From CBDCYS01 sp965226185 (GTDB taxonomy: Bacteria > Acidobacteriota > Terriglobia > Bryobacterales > UBA6623), in contig CBDDCT010000002.1 of the NCBI GenBank assembly GCA_965226185.1, forward strand, positions 1 through 64,000: a DNA stretch of 64,000 bases, written 5' to 3'. Below the pieces are notes generated by a model. It was not told the origin of the DNA. It did not search any database and saw nothing but the letters and a program-made list of their open reading frames with translations. Numbering within the stretch: the first letter of the stretch is position 1; every line of letters begins with the position of its first letter. Position numbers and translations under genes: made by a program. Positions 8,486-19,768 of this stretch are shown piece after piece.

Positions 8486-9748
8486 CTAGAGTTTCTTCTT
8501 CGCGGCGGCCAGTTCTGGATTCTCCAGAGCGAAGACTTGGCCCGGTTCAAGGCCTTCGCTCACCACGATCTCACGCGAGTTGCGCGCGGCCACTTCGATC
8601 GGCCGGCGCTCGTAACGATTGCCGCTCAACAGGAACACGGCCGGTTTGCCGTCGATCTGAAAGCTGGCCTTGGCCGGGATCACCAGCACGTTCGGCCGCC
8701 TCTCAATTTCTATTTCGATGCCCGTGCTCATGCCCGGCCTCAGGCGCGGGTCGATCTTATTCATGGAGACTCGGGCGGGGAAATTCTTATCCGGCGGGAA
8801 GCGCCGAAAGATCAGCGTGGCGATGGGGCTGACCCACTCCAGCGTGCCCTCGATCACCACGTCGGGAACCGCGTCGACCCGCACCCGAACCGGCTGGCCG
8901 ACCTCGATGCGCCCGCGGTCGATCTCCTCGATACGGAATTCAACCGTCAGCGAAGTCAGGTCGGGAACCTCGACGATCGGCGCACCGGTCCAGACCGTAT
9001 CCCCTTCCTGGAACGGCGGCCGCGACTGCCCCCAGGAGCCGCCGGCACGGAAGTTCTGCAGCACGTGAACGACCCCGCTGGAGGGGGCCCGTAAGACCAT
9101 GCTGCTGAGATAACCTTTGGTGCGGTTGAGATCGCGAAGAGCTTTGTCTTTGCGCTCATCGAGGCGGGCAATGTCGGCCTGCTGGGAAATATCCGTCGCT
9201 TTGGCGTTGGTGCTGGCCTTCAACAGCTCGCCCTCGCTGATGCCGACGTTAATCCGGTTCTTGAGGCCTTCGATTTCCGAGAGAATTTCTTGCTTGCTGG
9301 CTTCGAGCTTAGCCCGCTCCACGTTGTACTCCGACTGCATGATCATCATGGCGTTCTGCTCGTCGGCGATGGAGTGCTGCGCCTCGGCCTGCAAGATCTC
9401 GCTGTCCACCTGGCGGACTTCCGTCTCCTGCCTCGTGTAGGTTTCCTCTTGCGTCGCCGCATCGAAGGCAACGATAATCTCCCCCTGCTCGATCGGCTTG
9501 CCGTCTTCGGCCAAGCGGACGATCGTCAAGTTGGGAGTTTGCGGCGCGGTGACAACAACCGACTTTGTGCTTTTGAGTTCCCCTCGCGCTCGCACCGTGG
9601 TCAAGAAGTCGCGCTGCTCGACGCGAGCCGTCGGCACGGCCGGAGGCGGAGGAGTATACAGGCGTAAGGCGGCGAAAGAGCAAACCGCTCCCAGCAGCAC
9701 GAAGAGCCCCCAGACCAGCAGGCGGCGTTTGTTTTTTAGAAATGCCAT
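8486..9748 (-). CDS. HlyD-family periplasmic adaptor
   Basis: Second adaptor of the operon, 420 residues, a normal length. Residues 8-30 form a signal anchor; the lipoyl halves lie around 40-95 and 215-260 (PSSGVVHVLQNFRAGG); a coiled-coil hairpin occupies about 95-210. The beta-barrel has the standard compact turn IDPRLRPGMSTGIEI. The start at 9748 has GGGGAGAA about 8 nt upstream. It lies 26 bp after the first adaptor and 15 bp before the Gly-rich one, so the genes are surely co-transcribed. It is paralogous to the 6137-8470 product (shared lipoyl and barrel phrases) and is the best internal reference for where that protein was expanded. Confidence 0.9.
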   Translation of the reverse strand: MAFLKNKRRLLVWGLFVLLGAVCSFAALRLYTPPPPAVPTARVEQRDFLTTVRARGELKSTKSVVVTAPQTPNLTIVRLAEDGKPIEQGEIIVAFDAATQEETYTRQETEVRQVDSEILQAEAQHSIADEQNAMMIMQSEYNVERAKLEASKQEILSEIEGLKNRINVGISEGELLKASTNAKATDISQQADIARLDERKDKALRDLNRTKGYLSSMVLRAPSSGVVHVLQNFRAGGSWGQSRPPFQEGDTVWTGAPIVEVPDLTSLTVEFRIEEIDRGRIEVGQPVRVRVDAVPDVVIEGTLEWVSPIATLIFRRFPPDKNFPARVSMNKIDPRLRPGMSTGIEIEIERRPNVLVIPAKASFQIDGKPAVFLLSGNRYERRPIEVAARNSREIVVSEGLEPGQVFALENPELAAAKKKL

Positions 9749-9774
9749 TTTGAATTTCTCCCCGAGCCGGCCGG

Positions 9775-11211
9775 CTAGATCTGGACCGGCGGCCTCAGCG
9801 CAATCTCATCGCCTTCTTCCACGCCGGAAAGAATAGCGGTGTGGGTGGAGTTGCTTTGACCCGTTTCGACCCGCTGCTTGATGAACTCCCTTGAATCCTT
9901 TGCTTTTACGTAGACAAACTGCTCTTCACCTTCAGATTGAATGGCGTCTCTCGGCGCCAGAACCACATCCTTGTGAGCTTGCAGCAGGATGTCAGCCGAA
10001 CCCGAGAGGTCCGGGATGATCTCCTTTGCCTCGGCCTCGATCGCCAAAGCCACCGGCACGTTGCGCACAAAATTCGTGCGGCCGCCGCCGCGGTGCCCCA
10101 TCATTCCGCCCCCGCCGGCCCCGGCGATGGCTCCGACCGCGGTGACGCGCCCCGGCCAGACTTTGTCCGGATAGGCGTCGAGACGAATTTCGGCCCGCTG
10201 GCCGACACGAACTGCTTGACTGTCTACTTGATTTAGATCCCCATTGAGAACCATGCCGGACGGGTCAACGATTTGCAAAAAGAACGTGCCCGATCTGACC
10301 TCGTCGCCGTCTTGGACTTGAGAAAACTGCCCGCCACCGCGGAAGACCGTTTGCCGCACCACCATTCCGCTGATCGCCGCGCGCAGCACCATCTTTTCCG
10401 AGTCGATCTGGACCCGCGTTTCCTTAATCACCTGTTGTTCTTTGGAGATCTCCAGCGCCCGCAGTTCAGCCTCCTGCGAGGATTTCAGCAATTTCACTTC
10501 CTCTTGTAACTGCTCGTACGCGGCCTCGGTTTCTTCCACGGCTAGTGCCAGAATCTCAGCCTCGATCTCGGAGCGAACCTCCGCCGTGCGCAAGTCCAGT
10601 TGGGCTTTTCCCCACTCTGCTTTCGCCATCCGCAACTGCTGCCGAGCGGTTTCAAGCGCGATGGCAAGCTCCGCTCCAAGCTTGTCAATGTTGGCCTGAG
10701 CCTGAATCACGAGCGCGTGCTGATCATCGATTTTGCGAAGTTGCGACTGCCGATCGAATTCAGCGACCACGTCACCCTTTTCGACCAGCTCGCCGGGAGG
10801 CGCCATGCTCAGCAAAACCATGGAGCCGCGGCCACCTCCGCCTCCGCCAGGACCGTCACGTCCCCGCAGACGAGGAGCGACGACCGCCGCGGAACTCTTC
10901 GCCGAGATCGTGCCGCCAACCCGCAGCATCTTGCGCAATTCGCCGCGAACCGCCTTGACCGTGCCGACCGAAGATACCGCCACGGGCTGCGCCGTCTGCC
11001 GAGCCTGTTGTTGATACAGCGTGTAGCCAACCGTGGCCCCGATCATGAACGGCAGCAGCAGCCAGCGGCGAGAGATCCCCGGGCCGGGGTCTTCAGGCAC
11101 GGGACTCACCGGTGAGGGAGAGTCCACCGGTCCCGGCTCGGCCGGCAAAGGAGTCGCCGGCAAGCTGGCCGCGAATGCCTGCTGCATATTGAGTGATTTT
11201 GGTTTCGTCAT
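9775..11211 (-). CDS. HlyD-family periplasmic adaptor, first gene of the efflux operon
   Basis: Third adaptor, 478 residues. It has an unusual cytoplasmic N-terminal extension of about 47 residues rich in Pro (PSPVSPVPEDPGPG), then a membrane anchor (RRWLLLPFMIGATVGYTLY, about 48-66). The lipoyl region, a coiled-coil hairpin (about 155-275) and a barrel follow. Two short Gly-rich loops interrupt it: near residue 115-127 in the lipoyl part and MMGHRGGGRTN in the barrel. Milder loop expansion is thus shared with the sister adaptor. It begins the operon; 230 bp upstream lies the IS-A insertion. The operon's promoter should be in the space 11212-11443, but I could not identify it. Confidence 0.85.
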   Translation of the reverse strand: MTKPKSLNMQQAFAASLPATPLPAEPGPVDSPSPVSPVPEDPGPGISRRWLLLPFMIGATVGYTLYQQQARQTAQPVAVSSVGTVKAVRGELRKMLRVGGTISAKSSAAVVAPRLRGRDGPGGGGGGRGSMVLLSMAPPGELVEKGDVVAEFDRQSQLRKIDDQHALVIQAQANIDKLGAELAIALETARQQLRMAKAEWGKAQLDLRTAEVRSEIEAEILALAVEETEAAYEQLQEEVKLLKSSQEAELRALEISKEQQVIKETRVQIDSEKMVLRAAISGMVVRQTVFRGGGQFSQVQDGDEVRSGTFFLQIVDPSGMVLNGDLNQVDSQAVRVGQRAEIRLDAYPDKVWPGRVTAVGAIAGAGGGGMMGHRGGGRTNFVRNVPVALAIEAEAKEIIPDLSGSADILLQAHKDVVLAPRDAIQSEGEEQFVYVKAKDSREFIKQRVETGQSNSTHTAILSGVEEGDEIALRPPVQI

Positions 11212-11443
11212 CGTACCGAACCCCTATGCCGAACTCGACCCCCCATCTTGGTCAACTAGCAAGATGAGACATCGATCTTGTCATCAGCGCTTCTTTTTTC
11301 GTTAGTCTTCCCCGCCGCGCCGCAATTTCGGCCGACGATACAGATCCATCACGTTCTCTTCATCGCTGCTTTCATTATCGTTCAAACCGAAAGTCTCGGG
11401 GAAGCCAAGTCTCCGCTGCTTCTCAAATATAGGTTCCTTGTCA

Positions 11444-13244
11444 CCTGAATTATGCACTGCGGGGTGCACCGGAGGAGGGCTGAGCCGCCAGGGGCCATTT
11501 GGGGGACCCCCGAAAACATGGGGTAATAAGGTAGGCTGGCAAAGATTTCAGCTTCGCCAGTCAACCCCAAGGAGGTCACCCAAATGGTTACCAAGCGAAA
11601 ACAGCATAGCTCCCGAAGGCCCGTCAAACAAGGCCGGGGCGCGAGGGCCCCGCGGCCCAATAAAATCGGGGCTGCCACGCCTTATCACTTCCGCGGCAAG
11701 AATCTGACTCCCTACGGCGGCTTGCTGCCCGTCGCCACCCTGCTCGAAAAACTCGGCTTCCAGGCGCTGCTGGAAGAAACCATCACGAACAAACGAATCA
11801 CCCGTGTGATGAGCCTCTACCAGTTTGTGCTGGCCCTCGTGCTGGGCCTCTATGTCGGCTTTGCGCGGCTGAACCAACTCCGCTTCATCGCCCGCGACCC
11901 CATCTTGACCGGCATCTTGCAAGTGACGCGTCTGCCGCCGCAGTCCACGCTGTGGCGCTTTCTGGCCTCGCTGCACCTCAACGTGGCGAAGCAGATCCTT
12001 TCCATTCAGCGCCAGCTGCGGGAACGAGTCTGGGCCGCGGCCCAGGTGAAATTGGAGACGGTGACGCTGGACACCGACACCACCGTGCACACGCTCTACG
12101 GCCGCCAGATGGGCGGGCGCAAGAGTTACAACCCCAAGAACAAGGGCAAGCGCAGCTACCAGCCGATACTGACTTTCCTGGCCGAGACGCGCGAATACCT
12201 GATGGGCGGGTTGCGCAACGGCGACCGGCCCACGGGCCGGCAGATCGCCGCCCACCTCGAGAGCGCCTTTCGGGCTTTGCCGCACGGCGTGAAGAAAATC
12301 CTGGCGCGGGCCGATTCCGGGTTTTATTGCTGGGAGGCGGTGGAGGCCTATGAAAAGGCGGCTTGTCAGTTCGTCATCGTGGCGCGCAAGACCAGGCGGC
12401 TGGTCGAGCAGTTGCAGCAAGCGGCCTGGAAGCCCTCGCCCCACAGCGATGCGGATGCGGAATGCGAATTCCTCTACCAGCCGCAGGGCTGGGCGCGGGC
12501 CTGTCGTTTCCTGGCGCTGCGTTACGAAAACGAACCCGCGGCCGGCGCGGCCGAGCAATACCAGCTGTTTGCCACCAGCGCTTACACCTACCGCGTGTTT
12601 GTCACCAACCTGGCCGAACCGATCGCGGCGGTGGTGTGGTTTTACAATCAGCGCGCCGCAGCCGAGAACCTCATCAAGGAGGCCAACAACGACGCCGGGC
12701 TGGCGGCCCATCCCTCGCGCCGCTTTGACATGAACCGCAATCACTTTCAGCTGGCCATGCTGGCCTACAACCTCAACTGCTGGCTGCTGCTGTTCAACCG
12801 CGAAGCCCAAGCCAGCGTGGAGACACTGCGGCACACCACCCTGGCGACGGCGCGGCTGCGCTTTCTGTTCGTGGCGGCCAAGATCTGGCGGCACGCCGGC
12901 AGAACGGGTGTCAGCTACAGCGATCATTATGAGGAAAAGGGCCTGTTTGAACGGCTGATGCGGCGGCTGCGGGCGATGGGGCCACCGGGATCGAGCTTCG
13001 CGCCGGTGGTGGAGGGTGCGCTGAGTTGAGGGGCGCTCCATGCATAAAATTTCATGCACTCGCCGCAACGTACTGGGAACACGCCGCTTGCCCGCCCGCT
13101 TTTGCCCGCCGGGATTGGCAGGCGGCTCAAACAGGGAGGGAAACAGAGGAAAAGACGACTTGCTAAATCACTGAGTTGACACGACTGCCGCTACCGCCAC
13201 AACTCCATCGGCGATGGCTACGCCGAATCGGTGCATAATTCAGG
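11444..13244 (+). mobile_element. IS1380-family insertion sequence IS-A, copy 1 (1801 bp)
   Basis: The ends are perfect 14-bp inverted repeats CCTGAATTATGCAC / GTGCATAATTCAGG. A 5-bp direct repeat TGTCA flanks the element at 11439-11443 and 13245-13249 and is the target duplication. It contains one transposase gene. An otherwise near-identical copy lies in opposite orientation at 17968-19768. The insertion is intergenic, between the efflux operon and citrate synthase. Confidence 0.95.
11584..13029 (+). CDS. IS1380-family transposase (IS-A copy 1)
   Basis: DDE transposase of 481 residues. The start has a perfect AAGGAGGT 8 nt upstream. Catalytic-type acidic residues are visible in TLDTDTTVHTLYG, ILARADSGFYCWE and AAENLIKEANND, which match the D, D, E blocks of the IS1380 group (Pfam DDE_Tnp_1-type). 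The N-terminus is basic, as expected for DNA binding. The protein is identical to that of copy 2, so the element is recent and probably active. Confidence 0.93.
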   Translation: MVTKRKQHSSRRPVKQGRGARAPRPNKIGAATPYHFRGKNLTPYGGLLPVATLLEKLGFQALLEETITNKRITRVMSLYQFVLALVLGLYVGFARLNQLRFIARDPILTGILQVTRLPPQSTLWRFLASLHLNVAKQILSIQRQLRERVWAAAQVKLETVTLDTDTTVHTLYGRQMGGRKSYNPKNKGKRSYQPILTFLAETREYLMGGLRNGDRPTGRQIAAHLESAFRALPHGVKKILARADSGFYCWEAVEAYEKAACQFVIVARKTRRLVEQLQQAAWKPSPHSDADAECEFLYQPQGWARACRFLALRYENEPAAGAAEQYQLFATSAYTYRVFVTNLAEPIAAVVWFYNQRAAAENLIKEANNDAGLAAHPSRRFDMNRNHFQLAMLAYNLNCWLLLFNREAQASVETLRHTTLATARLRFLFVAAKIWRHAGRTGVSYSDHYEEKGLFERLMRRLRAMGPPGSSFAPVVEGALS

Positions 13245-13249
13245 TGTCA

Positions 13250-13772
13250 AGCAATAACATCTTCATTCACAGGAGGCTCCGCGCCGATTGTTAAGATTTC
13301 GTAAAAACACCGGCGAGCGGCACACAGCCCGGCTCAACTTGGTCCAGCTAACGCAGCGTCGGCCGGATTGAACACCCGTTTCTCCATAACAGTGAGCGGC
13401 GGCGCCATTCGCCCGTACGTAGAGACGTCAGTCTGTTCATAAGGTTATCCCCGGCAAGTAAAAACTGACCCTCCTGAACTAACCCTTTTGATGGAGCCAA
13501 CCTAAGAAAATGGGAAGCCGTTCACCTCGGAACAGCGGCACACCGGCGAAGTTCCCGAGAAACGGCGAGCGAATGCCGCGGCGAACAGATTGCGGGAATC
13601 GAGTAGAAGGTGTTCACGATTCCAGGCTACAAGGGGCAAGCCGGCGACGCTGGTTGACGCGCAGCCGGCCAGAGCGGCGGCGGCGCCGCGTCCTTGGGTG
13701 AGCTGGTAACGGTGGGTGCGGGGGGCCTTTCTGTAGCCGCCCCGTCGGCGGGCGGCTCCCTGCGGGGCCGCC
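13250..13772. other. intergenic region, no gene seen
   Basis: Between IS-A copy 1 and the citrate synthase stop. No frame with plausible composition or start signals was found. It includes the 3' flank of gltA with GC-rich palindromic sequence near 13700-13770. I see no clear function. Confidence 0.5.
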
Positions 13773-15086
<1,314 letters not shown>

Positions 15087-15362
15087 AAAAACCTCCTTCC
15101 GGGACCCCGCGCTGGTGGCATTGTGCGGGAAACAAAGAGGATACCAGAATCCAGCGCAAACCGGCGTGATAACCTATTTGCTCTGCTGGCGCGCGGATGG
15201 TTTGCGCCGTGCGGACGGCTGAAGCAAGACCCGTGACTGAACGCCGGCGCGCACGTGGCAGGACGATGGGGCGCATATGAGCGAATCCGATCGAATACTC
15301 GTTACCCGCAACAACGGCGTCAAACGTATCACTACCAACGGCCCGCGGCTGACGCCGGACGC

Positions 15363-17120
15363 CTACGCCGGTTCGTCTTGCATCACGTAGTCACGACTCG
15401 CGTCCGGCCTGCTGTACTCATACGCCGGCTGGGTCACCACGGGCCGCCTCCCCGCGAAATTGTCATGAGGCGGCGGTGACGGGACAGTCCACTCGAGAGT
15501 CGTCGCATCCCAGGGATTGTCCCCGGCTTCTTGGCCGTTCTTGATGCTCCATAGCAGATTGAACAGAAAGATCAATTGCGCGGCTGCGGTCGCCATTGCC
15601 GCCACGGTGATGAGCTGGTGCAGAGACATCAGTGGTTGCAGGAATGCGAACGTTTCGATATCGGGATAACGCCGAGGATGCCCGGCCAGCCCCTGCAGGT
15701 GCATCGAGATGAACATGATGTAGCCGCCGATGAAGGTCAGCCAAAAGTGAATTTTCCCGAGGCCTTCATCCATCTTGCGGCCGGTGCACTTCGGGAACCA
15801 AAAATAGGTGCCCGCGAAGGTCCCGAAAGCCGCCGCCATGCCCATGATGATGTGGAAATGCCCCACGACAAAGTAGGTGTCGTGCAGGTAGATATCCAGT
15901 CCCGCTTGGCCCAGGAAAAGCCCCCCTATGCCGCCGCTGACGAAGTAGGAGATAAATCCCAGCGCGAAAACCATCGGCGAGTTGAAGATAATTTTTCCCC
16001 GCCAAAGGGTTCCCAGCCAGGTGACGGCGATGGCCCCGACCGGCATGCTGATCGCTATCGTCAAAATCGAAAAAGTGATGCTGGTGAAAGGGTTCATGCC
16101 GCTCACAAACATGTGGTGACCCCAGACGAAGAACCCTAGCGTCGAGATGGTCGCAAGGCAAGTAACCACGGCCCGGTAGCAGAACACCGGCTTGCGCGAC
16201 ATCACGGCGAGGATGTGAGAGATCACGCCCAGTGCGGGAACGATGATGATGTAGACCTCCGGGTGTCCGAAGAACCATAGCAAGTGCTGCCATAGGATGG
16301 GCGAGCCGCCGCCCTGTTCGATGATACGGTCACTGACGATCAGTCCCTCGGGAATGAAGAAGGCCGTTGACGCCAGATGGTCCATCAGCAGCAAGATCCC
16401 GGCCGCCAGCAGAACTCCGAAAGCGACGAGCGCCATGGCGCCGGTTGCAAACCAGGCCCAGCAAGTCAGCGCAAGCCGCATCATGCTCATTCCCTCGGCC
16501 CGCAGATTGATCGTCGTTACGATGAAGTTGAGCGCGCCAAGCATCGACGCCAGGCAGAAGAAGGCGATCGCCACGATCCAAAGAACCTGCCCCGTCCCCA
16601 GCCCGGGGCCGGCGATTTCCCCGACCGCGCTCAGCGGAGGATAGGCGGTCCATCCTGAAATGGGTCCGCCGCCGGCGGCGATCATGGCGACGACGAGCGT
16701 CAAGAACCCCAGGAAGGTCAGCCAGAAAGAAAGCATGTTGAGAGTCGGGAAGGCCATGTCGTCCGCGCCGATCTGAATGGGCAGGAAGTAATTGCCGAAG
16801 CCGCTTTGAATGGCCGTGGTCAGCACGAAAAAGACCATGACGGTGCCGTGCATGGTCATCAGCGCCAAATAGAGTTCCGGTGTCATAACGCCGTCGGGAG
16901 CGCCTTCGGGAAACAGCCATTCCAAGAATCCCCAGGAGGCTTGGGGCGCGATCAAGTGCGCTCTCATCAGCAGGGAAAGCGCCACTCCCCAAAGGGCCGC
17001 GATCAGCGACAGGGTGAAGTATTGCAGTCCGATCAGCTTGTGGTCCCGGCTGAAGATATAGCGGGTGACGAACCCTTTCGGCAGGTCGTGGGTTACCGCG
17101 GCCGTGGTTGCTTCCGGCAT
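15363..17120 (-). CDS. ctaD: cytochrome c oxidase subunit I
   Basis: Catalytic subunit of the aa3-type haem-copper oxidase, in the inner membrane. The 585 residues include about 12 membrane segments. The CuB and cross-linked His-Tyr site is WFFGHPEVYI, the second CuB pair is VWGHHMFVSG, and the haem ligands are in HDTYFVVGHFHIIMG; HGTVMVFFV carries the low-spin haem ligand. It follows subunit II on the same strand with a 56-bp gap. No subunit III gene or assembly factor is in the window, so the cluster is incomplete here or subunit III lies elsewhere. Confidence 0.96.
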   Translation of the reverse strand: MPEATTAAVTHDLPKGFVTRYIFSRDHKLIGLQYFTLSLIAALWGVALSLLMRAHLIAPQASWGFLEWLFPEGAPDGVMTPELYLALMTMHGTVMVFFVLTTAIQSGFGNYFLPIQIGADDMAFPTLNMLSFWLTFLGFLTLVVAMIAAGGGPISGWTAYPPLSAVGEIAGPGLGTGQVLWIVAIAFFCLASMLGALNFIVTTINLRAEGMSMMRLALTCWAWFATGAMALVAFGVLLAAGILLLMDHLASTAFFIPEGLIVSDRIIEQGGGSPILWQHLLWFFGHPEVYIIIVPALGVISHILAVMSRKPVFCYRAVVTCLATISTLGFFVWGHHMFVSGMNPFTSITFSILTIAISMPVGAIAVTWLGTLWRGKIIFNSPMVFALGFISYFVSGGIGGLFLGQAGLDIYLHDTYFVVGHFHIIMGMAAAFGTFAGTYFWFPKCTGRKMDEGLGKIHFWLTFIGGYIMFISMHLQGLAGHPRRYPDIETFAFLQPLMSLHQLITVAAMATAAAQLIFLFNLLWSIKNGQEAGDNPWDATTLEWTVPSPPPHDNFAGRRPVVTQPAYEYSRPDASRDYVMQDEPA

Positions 17121-17176
17121 CTGTTCCTGATCTCCTTTTTGAAATTTCCGCTCTTCGCCTTCTTGAGAACCGCAGG

Positions 17177-17968
17177 CTAGTACTCTCCCCTTCCATACTG
17201 CTCGATTCGTTCCTCGTACTCGGCTGGTTCGAGCACTTCAAGAAACGTTCGCATCTGGTGATGCCCCAGTCCGCACAGCTCGGCGCAGGCTACCTCGAAG
17301 CGCCCGGTCCGGTCCGCCGTAAAGCGCAAGGGGATGAGCATTCCCGGGACGGCATCTTGTTTGATCCGAAGCTCGCGGACAAAGAAACTGTGGATCACGT
17401 CTTTCGAGCCGAGCACCAGCACGACGGGCCGTCCGAGCGGCACGACGAGATTCGGGATCACCAGGTCGTCCTTCGCGGCGGTGTCGCTAGGGACTAGCCC
17501 CAGGGGATTCGTCGCGTCATCCACCAGGGTGAGGTCCGTCAAGCCAAACAGGCCGTCGGGTCCCGGATAGCGCACATTCCAAACGAACTGCTGGCCGATG
17601 ACTTGGATCCGCAAGGAGTTCTGGGGTTCGGGCACGATGTGCTGACGGTTCCAGATACTTTCCGAGCCCAGAGCGAGCCCCAGGTCGAGCACGGCCATGG
17701 CCCCCACCGTGGCCCAAATCCATTTCACGTTGCCCCGCCAGTAGTCCGCTTGGCTTCTTCCGTCGCGGAAGCGCACGACGATAAAGCTCAAGATGATGTG
17801 CATCAGGACCAGAAAGAATCCGGTGGAAACTAAAGTAATTACAAATTGGCTGTCGAAGTCCCGCGCTAGTTGGCTGGCGGCGGGCGGCATCCACCATTGC
17901 TGCCCGCCGAATGCTAAAACAATCGCTGCCGCAATGAGAATGTAGAGTATGCTGAATGCCCATGCCAC
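17177..17968 (-). CDS. ctaC: cytochrome c oxidase subunit II, 5' end altered by IS insertion
   Basis: Subunit II accepts electrons from cytochrome c through its CuA centre. Two N-terminal membrane segments are followed by a periplasmic cupredoxin domain with the CuA set CAELCGLGHHQM and the upstream His in VIHSFFVREL. IS-A copy 2 has inserted in the start codon. The original ATG GCA TGG is recoverable across the insertion: its A lies beyond the far end of the IS, and the IS now supplies a G, giving GTG GCA TGG at 17968. The frame also stays open into the IS to an ATG at 17998, which would add 10 residues. The native ribosome site is now 1.8 kb away. Confidence 0.9.
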   Translation of the reverse strand: MAWAFSILYILIAAAIVLAFGGQQWWMPPAASQLARDFDSQFVITLVSTGFFLVLMHIILSFIVVRFRDGRSQADYWRGNVKWIWATVGAMAVLDLGLALGSESIWNRQHIVPEPQNSLRIQVIGQQFVWNVRYPGPDGLFGLTDLTLVDDATNPLGLVPSDTAAKDDLVIPNLVVPLGRPVVLVLGSKDVIHSFFVRELRIKQDAVPGMLIPLRFTADRTGRFEVACAELCGLGHHQMRTFLEVLEPAEYEERIEQYGRGEY

Positions 17969-19768
17969 CTGAATTATGCACAGATTCGGCGTAGCCATCG
18001 CCGATGGAGTTGTGGCGGTAGCGGCAGTCGTGTCAACTCAGTGATTTAGCAAGTCGTCTTTTCCTCTGTTTCCCTCCCTGTTTGAGCCGCCTGCCAATCC
18101 CGGCGGGCAAAAGCGGGCGGGCAAGCGGCGTGTTCCCAGTACGTTGCGGCGAGTGCATGAAATTTTATGCATGGAGCGCCCCTCAACTCAGCGCACCCTC
18201 CACCACCGGCGCGAAGCTCGATCCCGGTGGCCCCATCGCCCGCAGCCGCCGCATCAGCCGTTCAAACAGGCCCTTTTCCTCATAATGATCGCTGTAGCTG
18301 ACACCCGTTCTGCCGGCGTGCCGCCAGATCTTGGCCGCCACGAACAGAAAGCGCAGCCGCGCCGTCGCCAGGGTGGTGTGCCGCAGTGTCTCCACGCTGG
18401 CTTGGGCTTCGCGGTTGAACAGCAGCAGCCAGCAGTTGAGGTTGTAGGCCAGCATGGCCAGCTGAAAGTGATTGCGGTTCATGTCAAAGCGGCGCGAGGG
18501 ATGGGCCGCCAGCCCGGCGTCGTTGTTGGCCTCCTTGATGAGGTTCTCGGCTGCGGCGCGCTGATTGTAAAACCACACCACCGCCGCGATCGGTTCGGCC
18601 AGGTTGGTGACAAACACGCGGTAGGTGTAAGCGCTGGTGGCAAACAGCTGGTATTGCTCGGCCGCGCCGGCCGCGGGTTCGTTTTCGTAACGCAGCGCCA
18701 GGAAACGACAGGCCCGCGCCCAGCCCTGCGGCTGGTAGAGGAATTCGCATTCCGCATCCGCATCGCTGTGGGGCGAGGGCTTCCAGGCCGCTTGCTGCAA
18801 CTGCTCGACCAGCCGCCTGGTCTTGCGCGCCACGATGACGAACTGACAAGCCGCCTTTTCATAGGCCTCCACCGCCTCCCAGCAATAAAACCCGGAATCG
18901 GCCCGCGCCAGGATTTTCTTCACGCCGTGCGGCAAAGCCCGAAAGGCGCTCTCGAGGTGGGCGGCGATCTGCCGGCCCGTGGGCCGGTCGCCGTTGCGCA
19001 ACCCGCCCATCAGGTATTCGCGCGTCTCGGCCAGGAAAGTCAGTATCGGCTGGTAGCTGCGCTTGCCCTTGTTCTTGGGGTTGTAACTCTTGCGCCCGCC
19101 CATCTGGCGGCCGTAGAGCGTGTGCACGGTGGTGTCGGTGTCCAGCGTCACCGTCTCCAATTTCACCTGGGCCGCGGCCCAGACTCGTTCCCGCAGCTGG
19201 CGCTGAATGGAAAGGATCTGCTTCGCCACGTTGAGGTGCAGCGAGGCCAGAAAGCGCCACAGCGTGGACTGCGGCGGCAGACGCGTCACTTGCAAGATGC
19301 CGGTCAAGATGGGGTCGCGGGCGATGAAGCGGAGTTGGTTCAGCCGCGCAAAGCCGACATAGAGGCCCAGCACGAGGGCCAGCACAAACTGGTAGAGGCT
19401 CATCACACGGGTGATTCGTTTGTTCGTGATGGTTTCTTCCAGCAGCGCCTGGAAGCCGAGTTTTTCGAGCAGGGTGGCGACGGGCAGCAAGCCGCCGTAG
19501 GGAGTCAGATTCTTGCCGCGGAAGTGATAAGGCGTGGCAGCCCCGATTTTATTGGGCCGCGGGGCCCTCGCGCCCCGGCCTTGTTTGACGGGCCTTCGGG
19601 AGCTATGCTGTTTTCGCTTGGTAACCATTTGGGTGACCTCCTTGGGGTTGACTGGCGAAGCTGAAATCTTTGCCAGCCTACCTTATTACCCCATGTTTTC
19701 GGGGGTCCCCCAAATGGCCCCTGGCGGCTCAGCCCTCCTCCGGTGCACCCCGCAGTGCATAATTCAGG
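17968..19768 (-). mobile_element. IS1380-family insertion sequence IS-A, copy 2 (1801 bp)
   Basis: Same length and 14-bp inverted repeats as copy 1, opposite orientation. The target duplication TGCCA is at 17963-17967 and 19769-19773. It differs from copy 1 by at least one base next to the inner edge of one terminal repeat (13230 versus 17982 on the other strand). It is inserted in the start codon of ctaC with its transposase pointing towards ctaC. Confidence 0.95.
18183..19628 (-). CDS. IS1380-family transposase (IS-A copy 2)
   Basis: Identical in sequence to the 11584-13029 product (481 residues, same D/D/E blocks and same AAGGAGGT ribosome site). Its transcript would run directly into ctaC-ctaD, 215 bp downstream, because no terminator-like hairpin with a T-run is apparent between its stop and the IS end. 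It may therefore now provide transcription for the oxidase genes. Confidence 0.93.
   Translation of the reverse strand: MVTKRKQHSSRRPVKQGRGARAPRPNKIGAATPYHFRGKNLTPYGGLLPVATLLEKLGFQALLEETITNKRITRVMSLYQFVLALVLGLYVGFARLNQLRFIARDPILTGILQVTRLPPQSTLWRFLASLHLNVAKQILSIQRQLRERVWAAAQVKLETVTLDTDTTVHTLYGRQMGGRKSYNPKNKGKRSYQPILTFLAETREYLMGGLRNGDRPTGRQIAAHLESAFRALPHGVKKILARADSGFYCWEAVEAYEKAACQFVIVARKTRRLVEQLQQAAWKPSPHSDADAECEFLYQPQGWARACRFLALRYENEPAAGAAEQYQLFATSAYTYRVFVTNLAEPIAAVVWFYNQRAAAENLIKEANNDAGLAAHPSRRFDMNRNHFQLAMLAYNLNCWLLLFNREAQASVETLRHTTLATARLRFLFVAAKIWRHAGRTGVSYSDHYEEKGLFERLMRRLRAMGPPGSSFAPVVEGALS

Noticed and set aside
11548..13068. 506-codon antisense frame over the IS-A transposase (also at 18144-19664)
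   Set aside because: It is the reverse complement of a coding sequence with strong GC bias; its composition (many Arg, Pro, His, Gln) and lack of any family make it a shadow.
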